From Nocardioides sp. YR527 (GTDB lineage Bacteria > Actinomycetota > Actinomycetes > Propionibacteriales > Nocardioidaceae), in contig NZ_FNFN01000001.1 in NCBI RefSeq assembly GCF_900101045.1, positions 496,001 through 560,000 on the forward strand: DNA of 64,000 nucleotides, read 5' to 3'. The notes beneath the pieces were generated by a model. It saw only the letters and a list, made by a program, of their open reading frames with translations, was not told the DNA's origin and ran no database searches. This document shows positions 16,845-24,944 of the stretch, one piece after another; the first letter of the stretch is position 1, and each line of letters starts with the position of its first letter. Both the position numbers and the translations under genes were made by a program.

Positions 16845-18166
16845 CAGGCCCCCAGCATCATCTGGCCGCACACCCGCACGACGTTCCCGTTGACGCCGGT
16901 CGATGCCGGCGAGGCGTACCAGGCGATGGTCTCGGCGACGTCGACCGGGAGGCCACCCTGGGCCATCGCGTTGAGCCGCTGGCCGACCTCACGCGTCGCG
17001 AACGGGACCGCCGCGGTCATCTGGGTGATGATGAAGCCCGGTGCGACCGCGTTGATCGTGATGCCGTCGGGAAGCTCCTCGGCCAGCGAGTCGACGAAGC
17101 CGATCACGGCGGCCTTCGAGGCGCCGTAGGAGGTCTGGCCGAGGTTGCCGGCGATACCGGCGATCGAGGAGACGCCGATGATGCGGCCGTTGGGGCGGAC
17201 CAGCTTCTGCTCGAGCAGCTCCGCGGTGATCCGCTCCGGGGCGGTGATGTTGATGTCGAGGACCTTGCCGAAGCGGTCGGGCTTCTGGTTGGCCAGCTTC
17301 TTGTCGAGGGTGACGCCGGCGTTGTGGACGACGATGTCGATGCCGCCGAACTTCTCCTGGAGGTACTCCGCGATCTTGGCGGGCGCGTCCTCGGCGGTGA
17401 TGTCGGCGGTGATGTAGTCGGGGGTGACCTTCTTCAGGTCGTCCTCGGCCGGCGGGATGTCCAGGCCGACGACGGTCGCACCGTCGCGCTGCAGCACCTT
17501 GGCGATCTCTTCGCCGATGCCGCGCGCGGCGCCGGTGACGAGGGCGACCTTGCCGGTCAGGGGCTTCTTCGGGTCGACCTGCTCGGCAGCGGGGGAGGCG
17601 TTCTTGGTGCCGATCCGCACGACCTGGCCGGAGACGTACGCACTCTTGGGGGAGAGCAGGAAGGCGAGGGTGGAGAGCAGCGAGCCCTCGAAGCCCTCGG
17701 CGACGTAGACGAGCTGGACGGTGCCGCCCTTGCCGATCTCCTTGCCGAGGCTGCGGGTGAAGCCCTCCAGTGCGCGTTGGGCGACCCGCTCGCCACCCTT
17801 GAGCTGCTCGGGCGGGGTGCCGATCACGACCACGCGCGGGTTGTTCTCCAGGCTGCGCAGCACCGGGGTGAAGAACTCCTGGAGCGCGACCAGGTCGGCG
17901 GTCGAGGTGAGCCCGGTGGCGTCGAAGACGAGGCCCTTGAGCTTGGTGCCCGGGGTCGCGGCGTCGGCCGAGGTGATGTCCAGCTCGCCCAGGAGCCCGC
18001 TCAGCGACTCGGCCAGACGACCACGTCCGCCGACGAGGACGGTGCCCTTCACGAGCGGGGCACCGGCTGCGTACCGCTCGAGCTTGGCGGGGCTCGGCAG
18101 CCCGAGGTTCTTGACGAGGACCTTGCCGATCGCCGACTGGGTGAAGCTCTGGTACTTGTCGCTCAT
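16844..18166 (-). CDS. fabG4: High-molecular-weight FabG-type 3-oxoacyl reductase (FabG4)
   Basis: Protein of 440 residues, about twice the usual SDR length, as in FabG4. The N-terminal 200 residues form a degenerate flavodoxin/Rossmann-like domain (KGTVLVGGRGRLAESLSGLL). The C-terminal SDR domain has the coenzyme motif VTGAARGIGEE, VHNAGVT, the catalytic serine in GVSSIAGIAG and the YGASK tyrosine/lysine pair. It prefers NADH in characterised homologues. It is the first gene of the minus-strand operon with htdX and is divergent from fadA2 across a 150-bp gap. Confidence 0.9.
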   Translation of the reverse strand: MSDKYQSFTQSAIGKVLVKNLGLPSPAKLERYAAGAPLVKGTVLVGGRGRLAESLSGLLGELDITSADAATPGTKLKGLVFDATGLTSTADLVALQEFFTPVLRSLENNPRVVVIGTPPEQLKGGERVAQRALEGFTRSLGKEIGKGGTVQLVYVAEGFEGSLLSTLAFLLSPKSAYVSGQVVRIGTKNASPAAEQVDPKKPLTGKVALVTGAARGIGEEIAKVLQRDGATVVGLDIPPAEDDLKKVTPDYITADITAEDAPAKIAEYLQEKFGGIDIVVHNAGVTLDKKLANQKPDRFGKVLDINITAPERITAELLEQKLVRPNGRIIGVSSIAGIAGNLGQTSYGASKAAVIGFVDSLAEELPDGITINAVAPGFIITQMTAAVPFATREVGQRLNAMAQGGLPVDVAETIAWYASPASTGVNGNVVRVCGQMMLGA

Positions 18167-18316
18167 GGTCTCTCTGATCCTTCTGAACGTGGTCTCTGGG
18201 GCGTACGTTGGTATGTTACCGGCCAGTTGTAACTACATGTGTAACTCGGTGTCCACTTTTCGTGATCTCCCTGACATACCCTTCTCCAAAGCGCTTCATC
18301 AGACAAGGATGAACTC

Positions 18317-19597
18317 ATGACCACCACCCGTCGTGTCGCCATCGTGGGCGGCAACCGCATTCCTTTCGCCCGTTCCAACGGCGCGTATGCGACCGCGTCC
18401 AACCAGGAGATGTTCACCGCCGTCCTCGACGGTCTCGCCGCGCGCTTCGGCCTCGAGGGTGAGCGCATCGGTGAGGTCGCCTCCGGTGCGGTGCTCAAGC
18501 ACTCGCGCGACTTCAACCTGACCCGCGAGTCCGTGCTCGGCTCGAAGCTGGCCCCCGAGACGGCCGCCGTCGACCTGCAGCAGGCCTGCGGCACCGGGCT
18601 CCAGGCGGCGACCTACATCGCCAACAAGATCGCGCTCGGCCAGCTCGACTCCGGTATCGCCGGCGGCACCGACACCACCTCCGACGCGCCGATCGCACTC
18701 GGTGAGAAGCTCCGCAAGGTGCTGCTCGAGGCCAACCGGGCCAAGACCAACATCGACCGCGTCAAGGCGTTCGCCAAGCTCCGACCCGCCGACGTCATCC
18801 CCAACATCCCGGCCAACGTCGAGCCGCGCACCAAGCTCTCCATGGGTGAGCACGCCGCGCTGACCGCGCAGGAGTGGGGCATCACTCGCGAGGCTCAGGA
18901 CGAGCTGGCCGCCGCGTCGCACCAGAAGCTGGGCGCTGCGTACGAGGCCGGCTGGTTCGAGGACCAGATCACCCCGTTCCGCGGCCTGGAGAAGGACAAC
19001 AACCTCCGCCCGGGCTCGACCGTGGAGAAGCTCTCGACCCTCAAGCCCGTCTTCGGGGTCAAGGGCGAGAACCCGACCATGACGGCCGGCAACTCCACGC
19101 CGCTGACCGACGGCGCCTCGGCCGTGCTCTTCGCGAGGGAGGAGTGGGCCGCCGCCAAGAACCTGCCGGTCCTGGCCTACTTCGTCGACGCCGAGGTCGC
19201 CGCTGTCGACTACATCGCCGGTGGCGAGGGCCTGCTGATGGCTCCCGCCTACGCCGTCCCGCGCCTCCTCGCCCGCAACGGCCTGACCTTCGACGACTTC
19301 GACTTCTTCGAGATCCACGAGGCCTTCGCCTCCCAGGTCCTCTCCACCCTGGCCGCCTGGGAGTCCCCGGACTTCTGCAAGGACAAGCTCGGCCTCGACG
19401 CCCCGCTCGGCTCGATCCCGCGCGAGAAGCTGAACGTCAAGGGCTCCAGCCTTGCCGCCGGCCACCCCTTCGCCGCCACCGGCGGCCGGATCATCAACAA
19501 CCTCGCCAAGCTCCTCGATGAGAAGGGCTCCGGCCGCGGCCTGATCTCCGTCTGCGCCGCAGGCGGCCAGGGCGTCGTCGCCATCCTGGAGAAGTAG
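18317..19597 (+). CDS. fadA2: Acetyl-CoA acetyltransferase (FadA2/FadI-like thiolase)
   Basis: Thiolase of 426 residues. The nucleophile is Cys91 in LQQACGTGLQA; the HEAFA, GHPFAATGGR and CAAGGQG loops complete the active site. The longer middle loop fits the FadI/FadA2 subgroup rather than the FadA at 8015. AAGGA at 18305-18309 precedes the ATG. A GTTAC-N9-GTAAC inverted repeat at 18215-18233 and a further GTAAC at 18241 lie in the divergent promoter region and may be operators. Transcription probably ends at the hairpin at 19634-19673. Confidence 0.93.
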   Translation: MTTTRRVAIVGGNRIPFARSNGAYATASNQEMFTAVLDGLAARFGLEGERIGEVASGAVLKHSRDFNLTRESVLGSKLAPETAAVDLQQACGTGLQAATYIANKIALGQLDSGIAGGTDTTSDAPIALGEKLRKVLLEANRAKTNIDRVKAFAKLRPADVIPNIPANVEPRTKLSMGEHAALTAQEWGITREAQDELAAASHQKLGAAYEAGWFEDQITPFRGLEKDNNLRPGSTVEKLSTLKPVFGVKGENPTMTAGNSTPLTDGASAVLFAREEWAAAKNLPVLAYFVDAEVAAVDYIAGGEGLLMAPAYAVPRLLARNGLTFDDFDFFEIHEAFASQVLSTLAAWESPDFCKDKLGLDAPLGSIPREKLNVKGSSLAAGHPFAATGGRIINNLAKLLDEKGSGRGLISVCAAGGQGVVAILEK

Positions 19598-19633
19598 TCG
19601 AGGCGTCACCCCCGTCGGCCGAGGCGTCGCTCC

Positions 19634-19673
19634 CGTCGGCCGAGTTGGCACCGGATTGCCAACTCGGCCGACG
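19634..19673. terminator. Hairpin terminator downstream of fadA2
   Basis: 17-bp perfect stem (19634-19650 and 19657-19673), 6-nt loop, 36 bp after the fadA2 stop. The arms contain CGTCGGCCGAGTTGGC, whose reverse complement recurs at 40299-40314 within the 40.2-kb repeat region. Confidence 0.7.
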
Positions 19674-19725
19674 TATCTGACGCTTCGGCTGTTGCCTCAC
19701 CGCCGAATCGGCAGAAGTGGCGTGC

Positions 19726-19789
19726 CGACGAGAATGTAGTTGTGGGCGACGAAACTCGAGTTTCGTCGCCCACAACTACATTCTCGTCG
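19726..19789. repeat. 64-bp perfect palindrome
   Basis: Every base from 19726 to 19757 pairs with its mirror base in 19758-19789, with no spacer; the centre is GAAACTCGAGTTTC. It lies between convergent fadA2 and tetR genes and is flanked by the hairpin at 19634 and the 21-bp-period array at 19798. It encodes the same peptide on both strands. It could form a very stable hairpin in RNA, or a cruciform in DNA. Confidence 0.9.
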
Positions 19790-19797
19790 CCCAGCTC

Positions 19798-19852
19798 TGA
19801 CGTCTCGGCCGACGGAACTGACGTCTCGGCCGACGTACGTGACGGCTCGGCG
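19798..19852. repeat. 21-bp-period array, inverted relative to the 40-kb copy
   Basis: TGACGTCTCGGCCGACG begins at 19798 and at 19819, and a degenerate TGACGGCTCGGCG begins at 19840, so the period is 21 bp. Read on the minus strand the core is CCGAGACGTCA, the same unit as at 5449, 40218 and 42528. Confidence 0.7.
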
Positions 19853-20542
19853 CTATTTGGCGGTGAGGGCCAGGGCGGAGGTGACGAGGAAGTCGCGGAC
19901 CTGGTCGGGGGAGACGGAGCCGACGGTGGGTACGCCGGGGGCGGACTCGGAGACCAGGATGCCGACGCGGGCGAGCTGGAGGGCGCCGAGGCCGGAGGCG
20001 TAGAGGGTGTTGGCGAGCAGGTTGGCGTCCTTGACGTGGAGCTCGCCGGAGGCGGCGCCGTCCTCGAAGACCGTGGTGAGGATGGTGAGGCAGCCGTTCA
20101 TCGCCCGGCCGAGGCGGAACAGGGCGCTCTCGGAGAGCTCGTCGAGCAGGTCGGAGCCGCTGCGGCGCATCAGCGTCTGGGCGCAGTCGACGAAGGCCGG
20201 GTGCTCGATGCCGTAGTCGACGAAGGTGCCGACGACGTCGCGGACCACGTCGGTGGGTGCGCTGTCGCCCTCGGTCGCGGTCAGCATCCGCTCACGGAGC
20301 TCGTCGAGGTAGCCGACGAGGGTGAGTGCGAAGATCTCGTCCTTGCCGGTGAAGTGCCGGTAGACGATCGCGCGGTTGATCCCGACCGCCTTGGCGATGT
20401 CCTCGATCTGGGCGTCGCTGACGCCGCGCTCGTCGAAGATCTTGCGGGTGGCGGCGACGATGTCTGCCTCGCGGGCGCGGCGCCGGGCCGCGGCGGCCGA
20501 GCGGCGGCCGTCGGACTCGGGTCCGGATGGTCGAGTGCTCAC
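19853..20542 (-). CDS. TetR-family transcriptional regulator
   Basis: Repressor-type protein of 229 residues. The N-terminal helix-turn-helix domain is clear: AATRKIFDERGVSDAQIEDI then AKAVGINRAIVYRHFTGKDE. The C-terminal ligand domain is not diagnostic. GTG 20542 is chosen because TACAGT at 20549-20554 (minus) gives a leaderless start with 6-nt spacing. A 19-bp palindrome at 20561-20579 covers the expected -35 region and is the likely autoregulatory operator. Targets and ligand are unknown; the nearby fadA2 and phosphodiesterase genes are candidates. Confidence 0.85.
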   Translation of the reverse strand: MSTRPSGPESDGRRSAAAARRRAREADIVAATRKIFDERGVSDAQIEDIAKAVGINRAIVYRHFTGKDEIFALTLVGYLDELRERMLTATEGDSAPTDVVRDVVGTFVDYGIEHPAFVDCAQTLMRRSGSDLLDELSESALFRLGRAMNGCLTILTTVFEDGAASGELHVKDANLLANTLYASGLGALQLARVGILVSESAPGVPTVGSVSPDQVRDFLVTSALALTAK

Positions 20543-20548
20543 AGGCAC

Positions 20549-20579
20549 ACTGTACGCGGTGTGCAACTCGGAGTTGCAC
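20549..20579 (-). promoter_or_regulatory. tetR promoter with palindromic operator
   Basis: The minus-strand -10 box TACAGT is at 20549-20554. GTGCAACTC-G-GAGTTGCAC (20561-20579) is a perfect palindrome placed over the expected -35 element, consistent with repression by the encoded TetR protein. Confidence 0.6.
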
Positions 20580-20604
20580 TCCGAGTGTCGGTCCTCACGT
20601 CTGC

Positions 20605-22059
20605 CTAGTGCAGCAAGGCCCTCCGGGCACCCGCGATGTCGTCGGTGGTGACGTAGTCGACCCCCGCCACCGCGGCGCGGAGCACCGATGCGGTGCCGAC
20701 CGCCGGCCAGGTGCCGACCTCGGCTCCCTGGCGACGGTAGCGGTCCACGAGGGCGGCTGAGAGCAGCCGGGTGTGGAGGTGCACCTGGGCGAAGCCGTGG
20801 CCGTAGGCGTCCGCGGGGTCGGGCTCGTCCTTGACGGCGACCTTCTCCATCCCGGTCCCCTCGACACCGGGGAAGTCGAAGTGGCCGGCCTCGAAGCTCA
20901 TGAAGATCGCCTTGTCGCGATGGTGCTTCCGGGAGACCCAGTCGGGACGCAGCGAGACGACCTTGCGGTAGAGCGCGCGCATCTCGGTGGCGCTCTCGCC
21001 CTTGAGCTCGACCACGAGGCGCACCCGGTGCCCCTCGAGCCTCTCGGCCGCCTCGATGGCGTCGAAGGTCTCCTCGATGGTCGGCACCCGGACACCCCGG
21101 AACTGCGGGCCCATCCACGAGCCCGCGTCGAGCGACTGCACCTCGGCGAGGGTGAACGCACGTGGACTCGCCGTCCGGCGCTCGGGGTAGCGGGCCTCGA
21201 CATCGGTCGTACGCCGGAAGTCGCCATCGTGCAGCAGTATCCACTCGCCGTCGGCCGTGGGCTGGAAGTCCATCTCGATGAAGTCGGCCCGCTGCCGCAC
21301 CGCGCTGCGGAACGCGTCCAGGGTGTTCTCCGGATAGTTGAGCGAGTCGCCGCGCCACGCCATCACCCCGACCGGCCGGCTCCCGAGCGCGTACACGGCC
21401 GCCGAGGAGCCCACGAACGCCGGCGCGCCGCGATGTGCCCGGGCGATCGTGCGGAACCGGGTCTTCGCGACGGCCCGGGTTCGGAAGACGTACGTCGCAT
21501 GGCCGGTCGCGTCGGTGGTGAGGTCGGCGACCCTGCGCCAGCCGTCGCCGCCCTCGCGCTGGAGGGTGAGCACCCGGCCGGGGCGAGCCGGCGCGGCGAA
21601 GACGGTGAGTCGCACCGCGCTCCCGGCACGCACCGACCGCGCCACGCTGGTGGTGACCGCCTGCGGCTGCCCGAAGAGCGTACGCGGCGCCGTGACCCGC
21701 TCGCGCCAGCCGCGGCCCTCGCGCTTGATGCCGTAGGCGAGGACGCGCCATCGCGTCCGTACCGAGGACGGCTGGGTCACCGCGAACGCGTACTCGCCCG
21801 ACCTCTCGAGGGTCTGCTTCTGGACGACCTCCCAGGCGCCGTGGTGATAGCTCTGCAGGCGCACCACCCGCTCCACGCTCGCGCCCATCGAACCGCTCAG
21901 CGTGAACGTCTCGCGCGGTATCGGCCGGGCGACGCTCGAGCTCGGCGCGGCCACCTCGATCGGCCCGGCAGGGGAGTCAGGGGCGGGAGCGGAGGCGGCC
22001 AGGCCGAGAACCATCACCAACGCCGCGGGCAGCGTGGCGAACCGGGCGTATGGGGGCAT
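20605..22059 (-). CDS. Exported glycerophosphodiester phosphodiesterase-like protein
   Basis: Protein of 484 residues. A hydrophobic N-terminal segment (LPAALVMVLGLAASAPA) suggests export. Residues about 45-230 form two immunoglobulin-like beta domains; residues about 235-484 form a GDPD TIM barrel. The barrel keeps NYPENTLDAF, EMDFQPTADGEWILLHDGDF and the RTTDV loop, but the first motif reads MAWRGDS where active enzymes have His-Arg-Gly, so the first catalytic histidine is Trp. Activity is therefore doubtful. TAACCT at 22068-22073 (minus) lies 8 nt before the ATG, so the transcript looks leaderless. Confidence 0.8.
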   Translation of the reverse strand: MPPYARFATLPAALVMVLGLAASAPAPDSPAGPIEVAAPSSSVARPIPRETFTLSGSMGASVERVVRLQSYHHGAWEVVQKQTLERSGEYAFAVTQPSSVRTRWRVLAYGIKREGRGWRERVTAPRTLFGQPQAVTTSVARSVRAGSAVRLTVFAAPARPGRVLTLQREGGDGWRRVADLTTDATGHATYVFRTRAVAKTRFRTIARAHRGAPAFVGSSAAVYALGSRPVGVMAWRGDSLNYPENTLDAFRSAVRQRADFIEMDFQPTADGEWILLHDGDFRRTTDVEARYPERRTASPRAFTLAEVQSLDAGSWMGPQFRGVRVPTIEETFDAIEAAERLEGHRVRLVVELKGESATEMRALYRKVVSLRPDWVSRKHHRDKAIFMSFEAGHFDFPGVEGTGMEKVAVKDEPDPADAYGHGFAQVHLHTRLLSAALVDRYRRQGAEVGTWPAVGTASVLRAAVAGVDYVTTDDIAGARRALLH

Positions 22060-22115
22060 GCGCAGTGAGGTTAGGGGATGGCTCGACCGCGTCTTTAACC
22101 GGTATCCCGATATTG

Positions 22116-23621
22116 TTAGTCGAGAAAGTCTTGAACCGTCGCGATCGTGTCCGCCTCCGCCGCTGTCTTGTCGTCGCGGTAGCGCACCACGCGGGCGAAA
22201 CGCAGCGCGACACCGCCCGGGTAGCGGGTCGAGCGCTGTACGCCGTCGAAGGCGATCTCGACCACCTGCTCGGGTCTGACCTCGACCACCCAGTCGCTGT
22301 GCGGGTCAGCGAGCGCGAGCTCGGAGAACCTCTCGGTCTGCCAGGCCAGCATCTGGTCGGTCATGCCCTTGAACGTCTTGCCGATCATCACGAACCCGTC
22401 GGGTCCGCGAGCGCCGAGGTGGATGTTGGAGAGCCAGCCCTTGCGGCGTCCCGACCCCCACTCGACGCCGAGCACGACCAGGTCGAGGGTGTGGACCGGC
22501 TTGACCTTGATCCAGCCCGATCCGCGCCGCCCGGCCTCCCACGGGACTTCGAGGCCCTTGACCACGACGCCCTCCTGCCCGCCGGCCAGTGCGCCGGCAG
22601 CGAACGCCTCGCCCGCTGCCGGGTCGTCGGTGACCACCCGCGCGATGCGGTGCTGGGCGGGAACCACGGAGTCGAGCAGGGCGAGCCGCTCGGAGAGCGG
22701 GCTGCCCAACAGATCTGCCCCGTCGAGATGGAGTACGTCGAAGAAGAACGGCGCCACGACTGCGGTGGCCTCTCCTCGGGTCGCCGTGCGGGAGGCGGTC
22801 TCCTGGAATGGCCGCGGCCGTCCGTCCGGTCCGACCAGCATGGCCTCGCCGTCGAGCACGACCGAGGAGACCTGGAGGCTGCGTACGATCTCGACGACCT
22901 CCGGCAGCCGGGCGGTGATGTCGTCGAGGGTGCGGGTGGCGATCACGACCTCCTCGCCTTGCCGGTGCACCTGGATCCGGATGCCGTCGAGCTTGGTGTC
23001 GACCACCGCCGGCCCGCCTATCTTCGCCAGCGCCTCCTCGACCGACCCGGCCGAGGAGGCCAGCATCGGCATCACCGGTCGGCCGACCACGAGCCCGACC
23101 TCGGCGAGTGCCTCCTCGCCGTCGAAGGCCAGCCCGGCGACCACCACGGTCGAGCCGGCGAGCATCGCGGCGCGGCGCACGGCGGGCAACGGCACCCCGG
23201 CAGCCACCGCGAGCGCCTCCTGCACCAGCGAGTCGAGCGCCCCTTGACGTACCTCTCCGGTGACGACACCCCGCAGCCACACCTGCTCGGCCGTCGTCGC
23301 CGCGCCGAAGAGCGTCTCCGCCTCGCCCGCCCGGGCGACCTGTGAGCCCGAGCCTGACAGGAGCGACATCCGCTCGAACGCCTCGTGCACCTCGCTCGCC
23401 GTGAGCGACGCATCGGCCGCGGGCGAGGGGAGTGTGCTGAGCGAGCGCCACCCCAGCCCCGTACGCCGCTGCAGCAGCGTGCCGGCGAGATAGGCGGTCA
23501 CCACCGGCAGCTCGGCGCGCGTGGCCTTGCCGAGGCACTCCGCCAGCGCGGCGACCTTCGCCTTCCGCGACCGGGTCGCGGCGACGGTGTTCGAGGTGGA
23601 GACGATGTCGGCGAGCAGCAT
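22116..23621 (-). CDS. ligB: ATP-dependent DNA ligase
   Basis: Ligase of 501 residues that seals nicks through an enzyme-AMP intermediate. Motif I is VVDTKLDGIRIQ, with the adenylated lysine at Lys210; further nucleotidyltransferase motifs are SVVLDGEAML, FFFDVLHLDG, EGVVVKG and WIKVKPVHTLDLVVLG. An N-terminal helical DNA-binding domain and a C-terminal OB fold complete the LigB-type architecture. ATG 23621 is chosen because the product then begins MLLADIVSTSNTVAATRSRK, as in close family members; a longer upstream reading lacks similarity. It supplements the essential NAD-dependent ligase. Confidence 0.93.
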   Translation of the reverse strand: MLLADIVSTSNTVAATRSRKAKVAALAECLGKATRAELPVVTAYLAGTLLQRRTGLGWRSLSTLPSPAADASLTASEVHEAFERMSLLSGSGSQVARAGEAETLFGAATTAEQVWLRGVVTGEVRQGALDSLVQEALAVAAGVPLPAVRRAAMLAGSTVVVAGLAFDGEEALAEVGLVVGRPVMPMLASSAGSVEEALAKIGGPAVVDTKLDGIRIQVHRQGEEVVIATRTLDDITARLPEVVEIVRSLQVSSVVLDGEAMLVGPDGRPRPFQETASRTATRGEATAVVAPFFFDVLHLDGADLLGSPLSERLALLDSVVPAQHRIARVVTDDPAAGEAFAAGALAGGQEGVVVKGLEVPWEAGRRGSGWIKVKPVHTLDLVVLGVEWGSGRRKGWLSNIHLGARGPDGFVMIGKTFKGMTDQMLAWQTERFSELALADPHSDWVVEVRPEQVVEIAFDGVQRSTRYPGGVALRFARVVRYRDDKTAAEADTIATVQDFLD

Positions 23622-23724
23622 GTCTCCAGTGAACCTCACGCCACCGACATCCGAGCCTGTGGCGCCGCGAGGCACGAGCGGCGGCGGAACGGGAGGAGGT
23701 GGAGCGGGTCGAGACCACGGTGCG

Positions 23725-24309
23725 CTACGCCTCGACCTGCTGCCCCGGATCGCGCCCGAGGAGACGGAGCGCGTCGCCCCACGGGTCCTCGCCACGCTCG
23801 ACGAGCGGCGCGGCGAAGACCGGCGTCCCGCCCGGCCGGGCGGCGATCTGCCGCGCCATGTCGAGGACGAAGCCGATAGTGGCCTCCGAGGGCCGATAGT
23901 CGCGACCGAGGGCGGTCGCGACGTCCCAGGCGTGTACCGCGGCGTCGAGCAGCTGCATGCCCAGAGCGACCGTGACGGTCGGCCGGAAGCCGAACTCGGC
24001 GAGGTGCATCGTCGCGCCCGGATCGGCGGCGCCGAAGGCGTCTCGGACCCGACCGGCCGACTCCTGCCATCTCTGGGCGACGTCGTCGACGGTCACCGGC
24101 ACGGACGAGTACGCAGCGACCGGCGCGTCGCCGTCGGCCACCGCGGCGGTGAAGCCGAGGTTCTGGCCGACCATGTGGCCGAACAGGTCGGCGAGGTCCC
24201 ACCCGGCGCACGGGGTGGGGACGGTCAGATCGCCGGCCGAGGCGGCGAGGGCGGTGGTGTCGTCGAGGGCGTGGCGATGCTCTGCGAGCAGGTCTTCGAA
24301 AGTAAGCAC
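23725..24309 (-). CDS. MDMPI/DinB-fold metal-binding protein (TIGR03086-like)
   Basis: Protein of 194 residues with the four-helix fold of mycothiol-dependent maleylpyruvate isomerase. The signature TPCAGWDLADLFGHMVGQN and the second histidine in LDAAVHAWDVATALG match the metal-binding positions of the TIGR03086 family. Such proteins are thought to act with mycothiol, but no substrate is evident here. GTG 24309 is preceded at 6 nt by TACGAT (24316-24321, minus), a leaderless arrangement. Divergent to the marR gene across 52 bp. Confidence 0.8.
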   Translation of the reverse strand: MLTFEDLLAEHRHALDDTTALAASAGDLTVPTPCAGWDLADLFGHMVGQNLGFTAAVADGDAPVAAYSSVPVTVDDVAQRWQESAGRVRDAFGAADPGATMHLAEFGFRPTVTVALGMQLLDAAVHAWDVATALGRDYRPSEATIGFVLDMARQIAARPGGTPVFAAPLVERGEDPWGDALRLLGRDPGQQVEA

Positions 24310-24315
24310 CTGTTG

Positions 24316-24355
24316 ATCGTAAGCAGAGGTAGATGATATGTCGAGCGATTAGGAT
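24316..24355. promoter_or_regulatory. Divergent pair of leaderless -10 boxes
   Basis: TACGAT (24316-24321, minus strand) serves the MDMPI-fold gene and TAGGAT (24350-24355, plus strand) serves marR. Each ends exactly 6 nt before its GTG start. The 52-bp gap must hold both promoters and any MarR operator. Confidence 0.55.
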
Positions 24356-24361
24356 CCTGCC

Positions 24362-24793
24362 GTGGATCGACCTGAGCTCGGCTTCCTGCTGTCCCGTCTG
24401 ATGCGCGAGGTGATGGCCCGCGAGAAGCCCATCCTCGACTCCGCGGGACTGGAGATGTGGGACTACGCGGTGCTGACCGCGCTGGCCGAGTCGGATGCGC
24501 CCACGCAGGCCCAGCTCGCCGCGACCACGGGCCGTGACAAGACCCGCCTGATCGGCAACCTGGACCGGCTCGAGGCCCAAGGCATGGTCGAGCGCCAACC
24601 GGACCCGGACGACCGTCGCAACCGGATCGTCTCCCTGACGCCGGCCGGCTCTCGGACCCTCCGGGGCTGCCGCGAGGCGATCAGAGTCATGGAGTCCGAG
24701 CTGCTGGCCGATCTCGACCCGGCCGACCGGGCCGCGTTCGAGCGCGCGCTCACGGCTCTGGCCGCGACCGAGCCGGCGACGCGACCCGTCTGA
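24362..24793 (+). CDS. MarR-family transcriptional regulator
   Basis: Protein of 143 residues. The winged helix is shown by TQAQLAATTGRDKTRLIGNL then DRLEAQGMVERQPDPDDRRN, the DPDDRR wing being diagnostic of MarR proteins, and RIVSLTPAGSRTL. It dimerises through terminal helices. The start GTG 24362 follows TAGGAT at 6 nt without a ribosome site. It is divergent to the MDMPI-fold gene, which is its most likely target. Ligand unknown. Confidence 0.88.
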   Translation: MDRPELGFLLSRLMREVMAREKPILDSAGLEMWDYAVLTALAESDAPTQAQLAATTGRDKTRLIGNLDRLEAQGMVERQPDPDDRRNRIVSLTPAGSRTLRGCREAIRVMESELLADLDPADRAAFERALTALAATEPATRPV

Positions 24794-24830
24794 TCACCAG
24801 CCAGGTCTCCCAGCGGGCTAACCTCGAGAC

Positions 24831-24944
24831 ATGAGCGCCGTGAATGCTCACCGAGGTAACTCGGTGGAGCCCCGCCTACTTCGGGGAGTTCCGCGAAGGA
24901 AGCGACAGGTCGCCGAGGTGCCTCGGTCAACGGTGGCCGCATGA
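24831..24944 (+). CDS. Short leaderless ORF (37 residues) coupled to the DNA glycosylase gene
   Basis: ATG 24831 opens a 37-codon ORF, MSAVNAHRGNSVEPRLLRGV and on, whose TGA overlaps the glycosylase start as ATGA at 24941-24944. TAACCT at 24819-24824 lies 6 nt before the ATG. The product is basic with no membrane segment. The mRNA contains short hairpins (ACCGAG/CTCGGT near 24848-24863 and CCCCG/CGGGG near 24877-24893). It may be a leader peptide that controls translation of the glycosylase, or a small protein; I cannot assign a function. Confidence 0.5.
   Translation: MSAVNAHRGNSVEPRLLRGVPRRKRQVAEVPRSTVAA

Noticed and set aside
18167..18316. KstR operator between fabG4 and fadA2
   Set aside because: No segment matches TNNAACNNGTTNNA; the GTTAC/GTAAC repeats point to another regulator, if any.
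19494..20003. Two small proteins sharing the same first residues on opposite strands near 19740-19775
   Set aside because: The identity is produced by the 64-bp palindrome; neither frame has a ribosome site or sensible composition.
19853..21751. A fusion of the TetR regulator with an upstream 400-residue domain
   Set aside because: The extra part is the wrong frame of the glycerophosphodiesterase-like gene; a leaderless promoter places the TetR start at 20542.
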